NCBI GenBank assembly: GCA_964605385.1
Contig: CAZSCK010000001.1
Span: 113,160-177,159 of the forward strand
Direction: 5' to 3'
DNA from: JAGLTQ01 sp964605385
GTDB taxonomy: Bacteria > Pseudomonadota > Gammaproteobacteria > UBA6429 > Thiohalophilaceae
DNA length: 64,000 nucleotides
Part shown: positions 18,099 through 26,914 of the stretch, piece after piece
Numbering within the stretch: position 1 is the first letter of the stretch
Layout: the number at the start of each line of letters is the position of its first letter
The notes under the pieces: generated by a model
Told to the model about the DNA's origin: nothing
The model's database searches: none
Seen by the model: only the letters and a program-made list of their open reading frames with translations
Program-made: the position numbers and the translations under genes

Positions 18099-19421
18099 TT
18101 AAATATTATATGCTTTTCGTAACAATGTCATAGGATGAACAGCTTTACTGCTATCATCCAAATTACTTTCTATGTGATGCCCAGCCATCATGCAATCACT
18201 GGTGTAGTGATCCGGTTCGGCTTGTTTTACTTTATTAACAACAGGGCGACAAATTTTGTTTGCTATGGCATTAAACTCTTTTTTCACTGCATAGGTTCCG
18301 TCATGACCTGAACAACGTTCAATCGGTAATACTTCTGTATCAGGTATTAACTTCAAAATATCGCGTGTTTTCATACCAATATTTTGTACACGCAAGTGAC
18401 AAGCTACATGGTAAGAAATTTTCCCTAAGGCATTAGGGAAATTCGTTTTTAATTTATTTTCTTTATGACGCAACATTAAATATTCAAATGGATCATAAAA
18501 TGCTGCCTGAACTTTTTTAACATCTTCATCATCAGGAAACATTAGCGGAAGTTCTTGTTTAAACATCAAAACACAAGAAGGAACTGCAGCCATTAAGTCA
18601 TAACCTTCATCAACCAATTTTACCAGCATCGGAATATTTACTTCTTTTGCTTTCTCTACAGACTCTAAATCACCTAACTCAAGTTTAGGCATGCCACAGC
18701 ATTGTTCTTTTTCAACCAAGGTAACAGGCAAACCATTATGTTCTAACACCGCAACCAAATCTTCATTCATACCTGGTTCATTACGGTTACCATAACAAGT
18801 TGCAAACAAAGCAACTTTACCTTTGGTTAACTCTCCTGCTTCAGATGCAATGCCGCTACTTTTAAAACGTTGACGAAAAGTTTTACTTTCATATTTGGGT
18901 AATTTTGCCTTTGCAGAAATACCTAAAGTTACTTCCATCAATTTACGTACGGGTTTAATCTTATTCACAAAATTGACTGTTTGTGCAACGACGGGAAGTC
19001 CAACAACCGCACCGACTGTATCGGTTGCAGATAATATTTTATTTCGCAAACTCGCCCCCTGTTCTTTAAACTGAACAGCCTTGGCACGCAACATGACATG
19101 CGGGAAATCCAGGTTCCATTCATGTGGTGGGATATACGGGCACTTCGTCATGTAACAAAGATCGCAGAGATAACAATGATCAACGACCTTCCAATAATCT
19201 TTTTTATCAACACCATCCACTTCCATGGTGGACGATTCATCTACTAAATCAAAAAGGGTGGGGAATGAATTACATAAACTGACACAACGACGGCAACCAT
19301 GACAAAGATCAAAGATACGTTCCATTTCCTGAAACAAATTTTCTTTGTCATAAAAACTTTCGCTTTTCCAATCTAATGGATGACGAGTGGGAGCTTCGAG
19401 AGAACCTTCACGTGGTGCCAT
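18099..19421 (-). CDS. Heterodisulfide-reductase-related iron-sulfur oxidoreductase (GlpC/CCG type)
   Basis: This 440-residue soluble protein has two N-terminal 4Fe-4S motifs, 'CHGCRRCVSLC' near residue 39 and 'CYLCDLCYMTKCP' near 85. Two C-terminal CCG-type cysteine clusters follow: 'CYGNRNEPG' with 'EQCCGMPKLELG', and 'CHLRVQNIG' with 'RCSGHDGT'. This is the architecture of GlpC and HdrD, which pass electrons between a dehydrogenase and quinone or disulfide. The second cluster carries CSG instead of CCG. No dehydrogenase partner is adjacent. Rubrerythrin upstream and DUF3501 downstream hint at electron delivery to a peroxide-reducing system, which is inference. Confidence 0.85.
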   Translation of the reverse strand: MAPREGSLEAPTRHPLDWKSESFYDKENLFQEMERIFDLCHGCRRCVSLCNSFPTLFDLVDESSTMEVDGVDKKDYWKVVDHCYLCDLCYMTKCPYIPPHEWNLDFPHVMLRAKAVQFKEQGASLRNKILSATDTVGAVVGLPVVAQTVNFVNKIKPVRKLMEVTLGISAKAKLPKYESKTFRQRFKSSGIASEAGELTKGKVALFATCYGNRNEPGMNEDLVAVLEHNGLPVTLVEKEQCCGMPKLELGDLESVEKAKEVNIPMLVKLVDEGYDLMAAVPSCVLMFKQELPLMFPDDEDVKKVQAAFYDPFEYLMLRHKENKLKTNFPNALGKISYHVACHLRVQNIGMKTRDILKLIPDTEVLPIERCSGHDGTYAVKKEFNAIANKICRPVVNKVKQAEPDHYTSDCMMAGHHIESNLDDSSKAVHPMTLLRKAYNI

Positions 19422-19459
19422 AGTATTTTCCTATGATATTCACTTTTATAAATAAATAC

Positions 19460-19478
19460 GGGGTCATAAATGACCCCA
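19460..19478 (-). other. Hairpin between rubrerythrin and iron-sulfur protein genes
   Basis: GGGGTCAT and ATGACCCC form a perfect 8-bp stem with a 3-nt loop, followed on the minus strand by an AT-rich but not uninterrupted T run. It may attenuate read-through from rubrerythrin, or belong to the repeat next to it. Confidence 0.45.
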
Positions 19479-19498
19479 TACTTACAACACTAAACTTT

Positions 19499-19657
19499 CA
19501 CGGATAGCGAGAAGTCAGAGTACAAGGCAAAAACTAACGAAAAAGCGGAGCGTACAATAAGTACGTGAGCATTTTGAGTTGGTTTTTCGTCGTGCCCCCC
19601 ATTAAAATATTAATGGGGGGTAAATAAACGCCGTAATCTGGCTTCGCAGCATTCGTG
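19499..19657. repeat. Dispersed repeat family B, copy 1
   Basis: The ends are imperfectly inverted: CACGGATAGCGAGAAGTCAG at the left against the complement of CTGGCTTCGCAGCATTCGTG at the right. A central palindrome surrounds ATTAAAATATTAAT (19601-19614). The second copy is at 32906-33056. This copy ends one base before the rubrerythrin stop codon. Confidence 0.85.
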
Positions 19658-19658
19658 A

Positions 19659-20078
19659 TTAAGCATCCAATGAATCTAATGCTTTTTGGAATCTGTTCGC
19701 ATGTGAACGTTCCGCTTTCGCTAAAGTTTCGAACCAATCAGCGATTTCATCAAAACCTTCTTCACGAGCAGTCTTAGCCATACCAGGGTACATATCAGTG
19801 TACTCATGTGTTTCACCGGCAATCGCAGATTTCAAGTTGTCTGCAGTTCCACCAATCGGCATACCTGTTGCTGGATCGCCACTTTCTTCCAAATATTCCA
19901 AATGACCGTGTGCATGACCCGTTTCGCCTTCTGCAGTTGAACGGAATACAGTTGAAACATCGTTATAACCTTCTACGTCCGCTTTTGCTGCGAAATAAAG
20001 GTAACGACGGTTTGCTTGAGACTCACCTGCAAAAGCATCTTTGAGGCTTTGCTCTGTTTTACTTCCTTTTAAAGCCAT
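19659..20078 (-). CDS. Rubrerythrin family protein lacking the rubredoxin domain
   Basis: This 139-residue four-helix di-iron protein has ferritin-like iron ligands visible as 'AFAGESQANRRY', 'EGETGHAHGH', 'GETHEY' and 'KAERSHANRF'. Classical rubrerythrins add a CxxC rubredoxin module at the C-terminus, which is absent here, as in sulerythrin/erythrin-type members. It probably reduces hydrogen peroxide in the cytoplasm. It is the first gene of the minus-strand group that includes the CCG iron-sulfur protein and DUF3501. A repeat element fills the gap to the next gene. Confidence 0.9.
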   Translation of the reverse strand: MALKGSKTEQSLKDAFAGESQANRRYLYFAAKADVEGYNDVSTVFRSTAEGETGHAHGHLEYLEESGDPATGMPIGGTADNLKSAIAGETHEYTDMYPGMAKTAREEGFDEIADWFETLAKAERSHANRFQKALDSLDA

Positions 20079-20282
20079 GATATTTCTCTCCTAGCTGTTA
20101 AAGTGATAGATATAAATTCATACATTTAGACTGATTCTAAAGTTAAGGTAAAAATAACGGAACGTGCTCAAACTGTCAATACAAAAGTGCACTTTGAGCA
20201 TAATATTGGCAATTGACGGTGGGCATCGAGTAAGCTAACTTAGCCGCGCTTTTATCATTATAATAATGGCAGGAATTTCACA

Positions 20283-20543
20283 TTGAGCAAGAAAAAAACC
20301 AGTAAAAAATCAACAAAAAAGACCGAATCTATCAATTTTGAAGCTTCAATGATTGAACTTGAATCTTTAGTGGAACGCATGGAGCACGGTGAACAATCTC
20401 TTGAGGATTCACTCAAAGATTTTGAGCGTGGCATAGCCCTTACCCGCAACTGCCAAAAGTCCCTGCAAGAAACCGAACAAAAAATTCAGCAGCTCATCGA
20501 AAAAAATGGGCAGGATGAACTGGTAGATTTTGACGAAGAGTGA
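20283..20543 (+). CDS. xseB: Exodeoxyribonuclease VII small subunit XseB
   Basis: XseB is the small subunit of the single-strand nuclease ExoVII. The 86-residue protein begins with a lysine/threonine-rich tail, then 'SINFEASMIELESLVERME' and 'GEQSLEDSLKDFERGIALTR', the family's helical core. The start is TTG, supported by AGGA eight bases upstream. TTGACG at 20213 with TAACTT 17 bp later may be its promoter. It heads the xseB-ispA(-dxs) run typical of gammaproteobacteria. Confidence 0.92.
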   Translation: MSKKKTSKKSTKKTESINFEASMIELESLVERMEHGEQSLEDSLKDFERGIALTRNCQKSLQETEQKIQQLIEKNGQDELVDFDEE

Positions 20544-20591
20544 GTCAAAAAAAAAACAATAAATTAAGCATAAGCAGAAGAATAATTAAAC

Positions 20592-21491
20592 ATGAGTGAA
20601 AAAAACACCAAAACCCAAATAGAAGAATGGCGCCAACGCTCAGAAAAAAGCCTCGATAAATGGCTGCCCTCTGAAAATATCAATCCTGTACAACTGCATC
20701 AGGCAATGCGTTATTCAGTATTAAATGGCGGCAAGCGTATACGACCAATCCTGGTTTATGCCGCAGGTTACGCTGTCGCAGCCGATGAAGCCGCTTTAGA
20801 TGCACCGGCCAGCGCAGTGGAATTTATTCATGCATATTCCTTAATTCATGACGATTTACCCGCCATGGATGATGATGATTTACGCCGTGGCAAACCTACT
20901 TGTCATAAGGCCTTTACCGAAGCCCAGGCTATTCTCGCCGGTGATGCGCTGCAATCATTAGCTTTTCACACTATTGCTCATGGCTTACCAAAGAATATCC
21001 CCGCAGAAAAGAAGCTCGACATCCTTGATGCATTAGCTATCGCCAGTGGCTCACGCGGCATGGCAGGCGGCCAGGCAATCGATCTTGCTGCGGTGGGAAA
21101 ATCGCTCAATATCGCTGAGTTAGAAGATATGCACGTGCATAAAACAGGGGCCTTAATCCGCGCAAGCGTGAAAATGGGCGCATTGTGCCAGCCCAAAATT
21201 GAGAACGAGAAACTTAAAAAACTGGATCACTTTGCCAAATGTATTGGCCTCGCTTTCCAGATTCAGGACGATATTTTAGATGTCACCAGCGACACTGAAA
21301 CATTAGGAAAAGCTCAAGGTGCCGATATCGCCTTAAATAAACCCACCTATCCCTCACTTTTGGGCTTAGATGGCGCACGTGAAATGGCAGCTGAATTACA
21401 CAAAGAAGCGCATGAAAGTCTTGATATTTTTGCTGAAAAGGCCGAGCCACTGCGCTGGTTAGCGGACTACATCGTTAAACGGGACTATTAA
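20592..21491 (+). CDS. ispA: (2E,6E)-farnesyl diphosphate synthase IspA
   Basis: IspA condenses isopentenyl diphosphate with dimethylallyl and geranyl diphosphate. The first aspartate-rich motif is 'DDLPAMDDDDLRRGKPT' near residue 92 and the second is 'FQIQDDILD' near 225, with 'GGKRIRPIL' before them. The length of 299 residues is normal. It is followed by a 330-bp repeat element that now separates it from dxs, with which it normally forms an operon. Confidence 0.96.
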   Translation: MSEKNTKTQIEEWRQRSEKSLDKWLPSENINPVQLHQAMRYSVLNGGKRIRPILVYAAGYAVAADEAALDAPASAVEFIHAYSLIHDDLPAMDDDDLRRGKPTCHKAFTEAQAILAGDALQSLAFHTIAHGLPKNIPAEKKLDILDALAIASGSRGMAGGQAIDLAAVGKSLNIAELEDMHVHKTGALIRASVKMGALCQPKIENEKLKKLDHFAKCIGLAFQIQDDILDVTSDTETLGKAQGADIALNKPTYPSLLGLDGAREMAAELHKEAHESLDIFAEKAEPLRWLADYIVKRDY

Positions 21492-21500
21492 TAATTCCTT

Positions 21501-21830
21501 GTCATTGCAAGCCATGTTTTTAATTGCGAAGCAATCTGCAGAAAAAAGCGGTTCACCATGAGATTACTACGGGCTTCCTCGGCAACTGCCCCTGCATTGC
21601 TCTCGATAATTGCTCCTGCATTATTCTACCTTCGCCCATCAGTGGGCTCGTACCTCCTGCGTCCATGCAGTCGTTCGGGCGAAGCATAGCTTGTTCAAAA
21701 TCGTTCCATACGATTTTATGCCACGCAAAAACTGAAAAATACTTTTTCAATTTTCCCTCGATGCCAGAATGTGCAGAGCAAGTTAGGGCAATACTGACGA
21801 AACGCGCAGCGGTTCATTAAGTGCAATGAC
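21501..21830. repeat. Dispersed palindromic element, family A (long form, 330 bp)
   Basis: It begins GTCATTGC and ends GCAATGAC, with internal blocks shared with other copies: GAAGCAATCTGC, ATGAGATTACTACGGGC, and TTCAAAATCGTTCCATACGA. It occupies most of the 424-bp space between ispA and dxs and has no credible gene. Confidence 0.85.
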
Positions 21831-21915
21831 AGCACACTCTTGGTAAAACATATCACCCTATTTACTAAATCTGCTTGCATGTTTACCCCGCGAAGCCCAT
21901 GATCCATTCTAAATT

Positions 21916-23808
21916 ATGACTGAACAAAATACACAATCTCTGCTCCAGAAAATTGATAATCCTTCTCAAATGAAAGAATTGTCTATTATCGAACTAACTC
22001 AGCTTGCAGATGAGCTGCGCGAGTTTATTATTCAGTCTGTAAGTAAATCGGGTGGTCATCTTTCTTCTGGGCTAGGGACTGTCGAGCTGACCATTGCTCT
22101 ACATCATGTTTTTAACACACCTGACGATCGCCTCGTTTGGGACGTGGGCCATCAGAGTTACCCTCACAAAATCCTTACTGGTCGCCGCGATAAAATGGCA
22201 TCTATCCGTACAAAAGACGGACTTAGTGGTTTCCCTCGTCGTGAAGAAAGTCCTTATGATACCTTTGGTGTAGGTCATTCAAGCACCTCGATTGGTGCCG
22301 CTCTGGGCATGGCGATTGCCGCTAAACATCAAAATATAGATCGGCGTGCTGTAGCCATTATTGGTGACGGCGCACTAACAGCGGGTATGGCATTCGAAGC
22401 TCTAAATCATGCTGGAGATTTAGATGCTAATTTATTGGTTGTCTTAAATGACAACGATATGTCGATTTCACCGAATGTCGGCGGAATGTCAAATTACCTC
22501 GCAAAGTTACTCTCTGGAAAAATGTATTCCAGCATGCGCGAAGGCAGCAAAAAAGTCCTTGGCAAAATGCCCTCTGTTTGGGAACTGGCACGTCGAGCTG
22601 AAGAACATATGAAAGGCATGGTTGTACCGGGCACTCTATTTGAAGAACTGGGATTTAACTATATCGGCCCAATTGATGGCCATGATATGGATACCCTGGT
22701 CACAACACTAAGCAACCTGCGAAAACTTTCTGGCCCACAATTTCTGCATATTGTGACCAAAAAAGGCAAAGGTTATACCCCCGCAGAAGAAAACCCGATT
22801 GCTTATCATGGTGTTGGTAAATTCTGTGCTGAATCAGGAAAGCTGGAAAAATCTTCAGCAAAATCACTGACTTACACCCAGGTCTTTGGGCAGTGGTTAT
22901 GTGATATGGCCAAAACCGACGACAAGCTTGTCGCTATTACTCCTGCAATGCGTGAAGGCTCAGGTTTAGTTGAATTTTCTGAACAGTTTCCAGAACGCTA
23001 TTTTGATGTAGGTATTGCTGAGCAACATGCCATTACTGTTGCCGCAGGTATGGCTTGTGATGGCTTGAAACCTGTTGTGGCTATTTACTCCACTTTTTTA
23101 CAGCGTGGCTATGATCAGTTAATCCATGATGTTGCATTGCAAAATTTGCCCGTCTTGTTTGCGATTGATCGCGCCGGTGTCGTTGGCCCGGATGGTGCGA
23201 CCCATGCAGGCAGCTTTGATTTAAGCTATTTACGCTGCATACCTAACATGACCATTATGGCACCCAGCAATGAAAATGAATGTCGACAAATGTTGAGCAC
23301 TGGTTTCCAACTCAATAGCCCATCTGCAATACGCTATCCACGTGGCACAGGTCCAAATAGTAAAATAAGTACTGACCTTGAAACATTACCAATTGGTAAA
23401 GCTGATGTTTGTCGCAAAGGTAAAAACATCGCTATTCTCTCATTTGGCAGTGTTTTAGCAGAAGGCCTGGAAGTCGCTGAAAAATTGGACGCAACCATTG
23501 TCAATATGCGCTTCATCAAACCACTCGACGAAGAGTTATTACTGCAACTCGCAAGTGAATATGATGTTCTGGTTACCCTTGAAGATAACGCGGTTATGGG
23601 TGGTGCTGGCAGCGCAGTAAATGAGTTCTTACTCAAGCAACAATGCCAAAATCGTATACTAAACCTCGGTTTACCCGATATTTTCATGGAACATGCTAGC
23701 CGGGAACAAATTCTGGATCATGCAGGATTATCCATTTCTGGTATACTGCGCGCCATTGAAGACTTCCTGGATACAGAAGAACTTGCAAAACATGTCACAC
23801 TCGCTTAA
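21916..23808 (+). CDS. dxs: 1-deoxy-D-xylulose-5-phosphate synthase
   Basis: Dxs condenses pyruvate and glyceraldehyde-3-phosphate using thiamine diphosphate, the entry step of the MEP isoprenoid pathway. The cofactor site is 'GDGALTAGMAFEALNHAG' with 'VLNDNDMSI'. 'WDVGHQSYPHKILTGRR' and the transketolase C-terminal part 'EQHAITVAAGMA' also fit. The length of 630 residues is normal. No good ribosome binding site precedes the ATG. Confidence 0.96.
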   Translation: MTEQNTQSLLQKIDNPSQMKELSIIELTQLADELREFIIQSVSKSGGHLSSGLGTVELTIALHHVFNTPDDRLVWDVGHQSYPHKILTGRRDKMASIRTKDGLSGFPRREESPYDTFGVGHSSTSIGAALGMAIAAKHQNIDRRAVAIIGDGALTAGMAFEALNHAGDLDANLLVVLNDNDMSISPNVGGMSNYLAKLLSGKMYSSMREGSKKVLGKMPSVWELARRAEEHMKGMVVPGTLFEELGFNYIGPIDGHDMDTLVTTLSNLRKLSGPQFLHIVTKKGKGYTPAEENPIAYHGVGKFCAESGKLEKSSAKSLTYTQVFGQWLCDMAKTDDKLVAITPAMREGSGLVEFSEQFPERYFDVGIAEQHAITVAAGMACDGLKPVVAIYSTFLQRGYDQLIHDVALQNLPVLFAIDRAGVVGPDGATHAGSFDLSYLRCIPNMTIMAPSNENECRQMLSTGFQLNSPSAIRYPRGTGPNSKISTDLETLPIGKADVCRKGKNIAILSFGSVLAEGLEVAEKLDATIVNMRFIKPLDEELLLQLASEYDVLVTLEDNAVMGGAGSAVNEFLLKQQCQNRILNLGLPDIFMEHASREQILDHAGLSISGILRAIEDFLDTEELAKHVTLA

Positions 23809-23834
23809 ATTCCCAACCTGATTACTCAAGTATT

Positions 23835-24215
23835 ATGACAAAACGATATACAATGAAAATCCTTTTGGATTTTGCCGCCGCTCACCTCCTTCGCGACTAT
23901 GAAGGTGTATGCAACCGTTTACACGGCCATAACTGGAAAGTTGAAGTACTTGTTACTGCAACAAAACTGGATGATGTTGGTATGGGCATGGATTTTAAAG
24001 TGATTAAAGATGCTACACGGAAACTCATCGGAAAACTGGATCACCGTAACCTTAACGAGATTCCACCCTTCGATAAGATTAACCCGACAGCTGAAAATAT
24101 CTCAGAATATTTATACAGCGAGTTATCAAAAATGTTGAATGCTGATGGTATCAAAGTCAGCGCAGTAACTTTATGGGAAACAGACAGAGCCAGTGTTACC
24201 TACACTGAAGATTAA
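23835..24215 (+). CDS. queD: 6-carboxy-5,6,7,8-tetrahydropterin synthase QueD
   Basis: QueD converts dihydroneopterin triphosphate to carboxytetrahydropterin for preQ0/queuosine. Zinc-binding and catalytic residues appear in 'AAHLL' and 'CNRLHGHNWKVEV', with 'MGMDFKVIKD' and 'LDHRNLNE' further on. The length of 126 residues is normal. It lies 26 bp after dxs and 34 bp before folE2, which makes its substrate. Confidence 0.93.
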   Translation: MTKRYTMKILLDFAAAHLLRDYEGVCNRLHGHNWKVEVLVTATKLDDVGMGMDFKVIKDATRKLIGKLDHRNLNEIPPFDKINPTAENISEYLYSELSKMLNADGIKVSAVTLWETDRASVTYTED

Positions 24216-24249
24216 TCTGTAACCACGATTAAATTGGAAACTTAGAACA

Positions 24250-25053
24250 ATGAGCCAGGACAAAACAGCACCAATGGAAGACGTACAAAATAGTCAGGAT
24301 ACTCGCCAGATTCCTATTAACAAAGTTGGAATCAAAGATATTCGTTATCCTGTTCGTGTTGCTGATCGTACCGGTGGTGAGCAACATACCATTGCTAACT
24401 TTAATATGTATGTGAACTTACCGCATAATTTTAAAGGCACACACATGTCTCGCTTTGTGGAAATTTTAAATAACCATGAACGTGAAATTTCAGTTAAGTC
24501 ATTTAAAGAAATGATGGTAGAAATGACTGAACGTCTGGAAGCAAATTCAGGTCATGTTGAAATGAGCTTTCCTTATTTCGTAAACAAAACTGCTCCAGTG
24601 TCTAATGTTCAAAGTTTAATGGATTACGACGTTACCTTTATCGGTGACATTATTAATGGCGATAACCAACTTACATTAAAAGTTTTAGTTCCTGTTACCA
24701 GCCTTTGTCCTTGTTCTAAAAAAATATCAGACTATGGTGCACATAACCAGCGTTCACATGTAACTGTTACTGCAAAAATTCAGGACTTTGTCTGGATTGA
24801 AGAAATTATTGATCTGGTTGAAAAAGAAGCATCTTGTGAATTATATGGTTTATTAAAACGCCCTGATGAAAAAGAGATTACAGAACGTGCTTATGATAAT
24901 CCAAAATTTGTAGAAGATATGGTTCGCGATGTTGCTGCACGCTTAAATGCAGATGATCGTATTAGTGCGTATATTGTTGAATCAGAAAACTTTGAATCTA
25001 TACATAACCATTCAGCTTATGCATTGATTGAAAGAGATAAAACAAAACATTAA
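24250..25053 (+). CDS. folE2: GTP cyclohydrolase FolE2 (type IB)
   Basis: FolE2 turns GTP into dihydroneopterin triphosphate, feeding both folate and queuosine synthesis. It is unrelated in length to the canonical FolE. Diagnostic stretches are 'GIKDIRYPV', 'FKGTHMSRFVEIL' and the metal-binding 'PVTSLCPCSKKISDYGAHNQ'. The protein has 267 residues. FolE2 is often used where zinc is limiting; no Zur-type box could be identified here. A strong terminator follows. Confidence 0.94.
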   Translation: MSQDKTAPMEDVQNSQDTRQIPINKVGIKDIRYPVRVADRTGGEQHTIANFNMYVNLPHNFKGTHMSRFVEILNNHEREISVKSFKEMMVEMTERLEANSGHVEMSFPYFVNKTAPVSNVQSLMDYDVTFIGDIINGDNQLTLKVLVPVTSLCPCSKKISDYGAHNQRSHVTVTAKIQDFVWIEEIIDLVEKEASCELYGLLKRPDEKEITERAYDNPKFVEDMVRDVAARLNADDRISAYIVESENFESIHNHSAYALIERDKTKH

Positions 25054-25073
25054 TTTTCTTAATAAGCTATAAA

Positions 25074-25108
25074 TAAAAAAGGCGCTATATAACCAGCGCC
25101 TTTTTTTG
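25074..25108 (+). terminator. Rho-independent terminator after folE2
   Basis: AAAAAAGGCGCT and AGCGCCTTTTTTT flank an 8-nt loop. The A/T flanks make it usable from both strands, serving the convergent protease gene as well. Confidence 0.88.
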
Positions 25109-25145
25109 TTTCTATTGTACTTACAAAATGGATTTTATAGAAAGG

Positions 25146-25784
25146 TTAAAACTTTTGTTTGAGCAACATGACTTGTCCCTGGCGCTGCATTTCAACCCGA
25201 TTTAAAAACGAATTGCCTAATAATACTTGTGTAGGTGAGTTACCTTCTAATACACCTGCGGCGACATTTCTTAATTCAATTTCACCAACCCTGACTTTAT
25301 CAAGTATTACACGGTAAATAGGAACCACACCATTCGCAGTTGAAACTGCACTACGCTTACCAATGTAACGAAAATTAATGCCCAGACTGCGAGCCTGATG
25401 TACATTCATTGCTATCCATGTAGCACCCGTATCCACTAAAAAATTAACGGGATGGCCATTAATAAAACCAGTTGTTGAATACATGCCATTAACCGGCATT
25501 ATTTTTGCCTCAGCAAGTTTTTTTTGTTTAAAACTCGTACTAACATGGCGGCCAAGCTTGAACCCCTGTTCTTTACCATCAACTTCAAGAATAGCCATAT
25601 TACTATCAGCAAAAACTAGCAAAACACCTTCTGGACTTTTTAACCCTTTTTTTAAAGTACGCTGTTTGCCATCAATTTTTACTATTGCTTTATTTTTAAA
25701 TAAGCCCAAAACAATAATATCGGTAGCAGAAACTATTTGTGTTGAAACAAAACAAAATAGAACGCTAAGGATAAATTGTTTCAT
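25146..25784 (-). CDS. Exported retropepsin-like aspartic protease (TIGR02281 type)
   Basis: A signal peptide ('MKQFILSVLFCFVSTQIVSA') is followed by an SH3-like N-terminal part. A clan AA aspartic protease domain then has 'FLVDTGATWIAM' as active site and 'VLLGNSFLNRV' as flap partner. It probably acts in the periplasm; the substrate is unknown. ATG 25784 places the signal peptide correctly. An ATG four codons upstream, just after the previous stop, is also possible. It is likely co-transcribed with the small exported protein upstream. Confidence 0.85.
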   Translation of the reverse strand: MKQFILSVLFCFVSTQIVSATDIIVLGLFKNKAIVKIDGKQRTLKKGLKSPEGVLLVFADSNMAILEVDGKEQGFKLGRHVSTSFKQKKLAEAKIMPVNGMYSTTGFINGHPVNFLVDTGATWIAMNVHQARSLGINFRYIGKRSAVSTANGVVPIYRVILDKVRVGEIELRNVAAGVLEGNSPTQVLLGNSFLNRVEMQRQGQVMLLKQKF

Positions 25785-25799
25785 TGTTAAAACCATCAG

Positions 25800-26207
25800 T
25801 TATCGAATATTGATTTTATATTTTGAACCAGAAGATTTTTTCATATCAATTTTTACTTTACCAGGTGACCATCCTCGATTTAAATCATGTGCTTCAACAA
25901 ATATTATTTTTGTATCGTGAGAAATCTGGAAACTATTTAATGAGCGGGTGAAAGGTTGTTCATTAACATGAGGATGATATAACGTACGTTTACCAATCTC
26001 ATTACCTTTTTCATCAACTAAACGCCATGCATCTGCATAATGATTCCAGCCAGTATCAGCATGATTTAAGGTTACATCAGCCCGCCATGTTCCCGTGTGT
26101 TTAGTTAATACCACTTTCACAATTTCGATATCGCTGGCAAAAACAGATGTTGTTAACAATAAACTCATAACGATTAAGTATTTTTTAAATTGTGTTTTTG
26201 TCATCAT
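25800..26207 (-). CDS. Small exported protein of unknown function
   Basis: This 135-residue protein has an N-terminal signal peptide (cleavage near 'TSVFASD') and a soluble beta-rich remainder. 'ADVTLNHADTGWNHYADAWR' and 'RTLYHPHVNEQPFTRSL' are stretches I recognise from uncharacterised proteobacterial exported proteins. No catalytic motif is evident. It lies immediately upstream of the aspartic protease gene, so it could be that enzyme's partner or substrate. This is speculation from position only. Confidence 0.7.
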   Translation of the reverse strand: MMTKTQFKKYLIVMSLLLTTSVFASDIEIVKVVLTKHTGTWRADVTLNHADTGWNHYADAWRLVDEKGNEIGKRTLYHPHVNEQPFTRSLNSFQISHDTKIIFVEAHDLNRGWSPGKVKIDMKKSSGSKYKINIR

Positions 26208-26248
26208 TATTAATTTCTTTATAAATCCATTATTACCGCTATAAATAA

Positions 26249-26725
26249 TTATGTATTCGTGTAGTAATAAATCAATTGTAGTATCACTAAAGCATACGCC
26301 CCGGCAACCAGATCATCCAGCATTATTCCAAAACCACCCTTTACTTTGTGATCAACAGCACTGATTGGCCATGGTTTCCATATATCAAATAAACGAAACA
26401 GCACAAAACCGACTACAATCCATACCCAACCTGCAGGTGCAAATAACATTGTTAGCCAATAACCTAAAAACTCATCCCAAACAATCGCAGGGTGATCGTG
26501 GCCGCCGAGTTTGTTTGATGTTTTTTCACAGAGAACTATTCCAACTAATGAGCCAACAACCAAAACAGTAACGTATGCCCATAAAGGGAGTGTTGCTAAA
26601 GGAATATAAAGTAAAACAGCAAGTAGAGTACCTGCTGTACCGGGAGCAAACGGTGCTAAACCACTGCCTAATCCTAAACTCAAAAAATGGACAGGATGAA
26701 AAATAATATCACGAGGTTTATTCAT
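26249..26725 (-). CDS. pgpA: Phosphatidylglycerophosphatase A
   Basis: PgpA is an inner-membrane enzyme that dephosphorylates phosphatidylglycerophosphate. 'GLGSGLAPFAPGTAGTL' and 'DHPAIVWDEFLGYW' are family signatures, with several hydrophobic segments. ATG 26725 is chosen because AAAGG precedes it; an ATG eight codons earlier lies in the repeat element. The order thiL-pgpA, with nusB upstream, is conserved in gammaproteobacteria, but here a 156-bp repeat has entered between thiL and pgpA. Confidence 0.92.
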   Translation of the reverse strand: MNKPRDIIFHPVHFLSLGLGSGLAPFAPGTAGTLLAVLLYIPLATLPLWAYVTVLVVGSLVGIVLCEKTSNKLGGHDHPAIVWDEFLGYWLTMLFAPAGWVWIVVGFVLFRLFDIWKPWPISAVDHKVKGGFGIMLDDLVAGAYALVILQLIYYYTNT

Positions 26726-26744
26726 TATTAGAACCTTTTCACCT

Positions 26745-26900
26745 GTCATTGCAGTGAGCCTTTAGCTGCGAGTAAAACGCGGCAGGATAGCGCGGCAATC
26801 TCTGGGATTTATAGCCGTAACCAACAGATTGCCGCGCTATCGCTCGGTAACTGCTCCTGCGTTACTCTACCTCCTGCATCCATGCAGTCGTCGCAATGAC
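26745..26900. repeat. Dispersed palindromic element, family A (156 bp)
   Basis: GTCATTGC and GCAATGAC ends enclose GCGGCAATCTC and GATTGCCGCGC arms and a CTCCTGCATCCATGCAGTCGT block. It lies between pgpA and thiL. Confidence 0.85.
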
Positions 26901-26914
26901 GACAATTTATTATA

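Noticed and set aside
21524..21907. Open frames on both strands between ispA and dxs
   Set aside because: They lie in the 330-bp family-A repeat; the translated text has no protein-like character.
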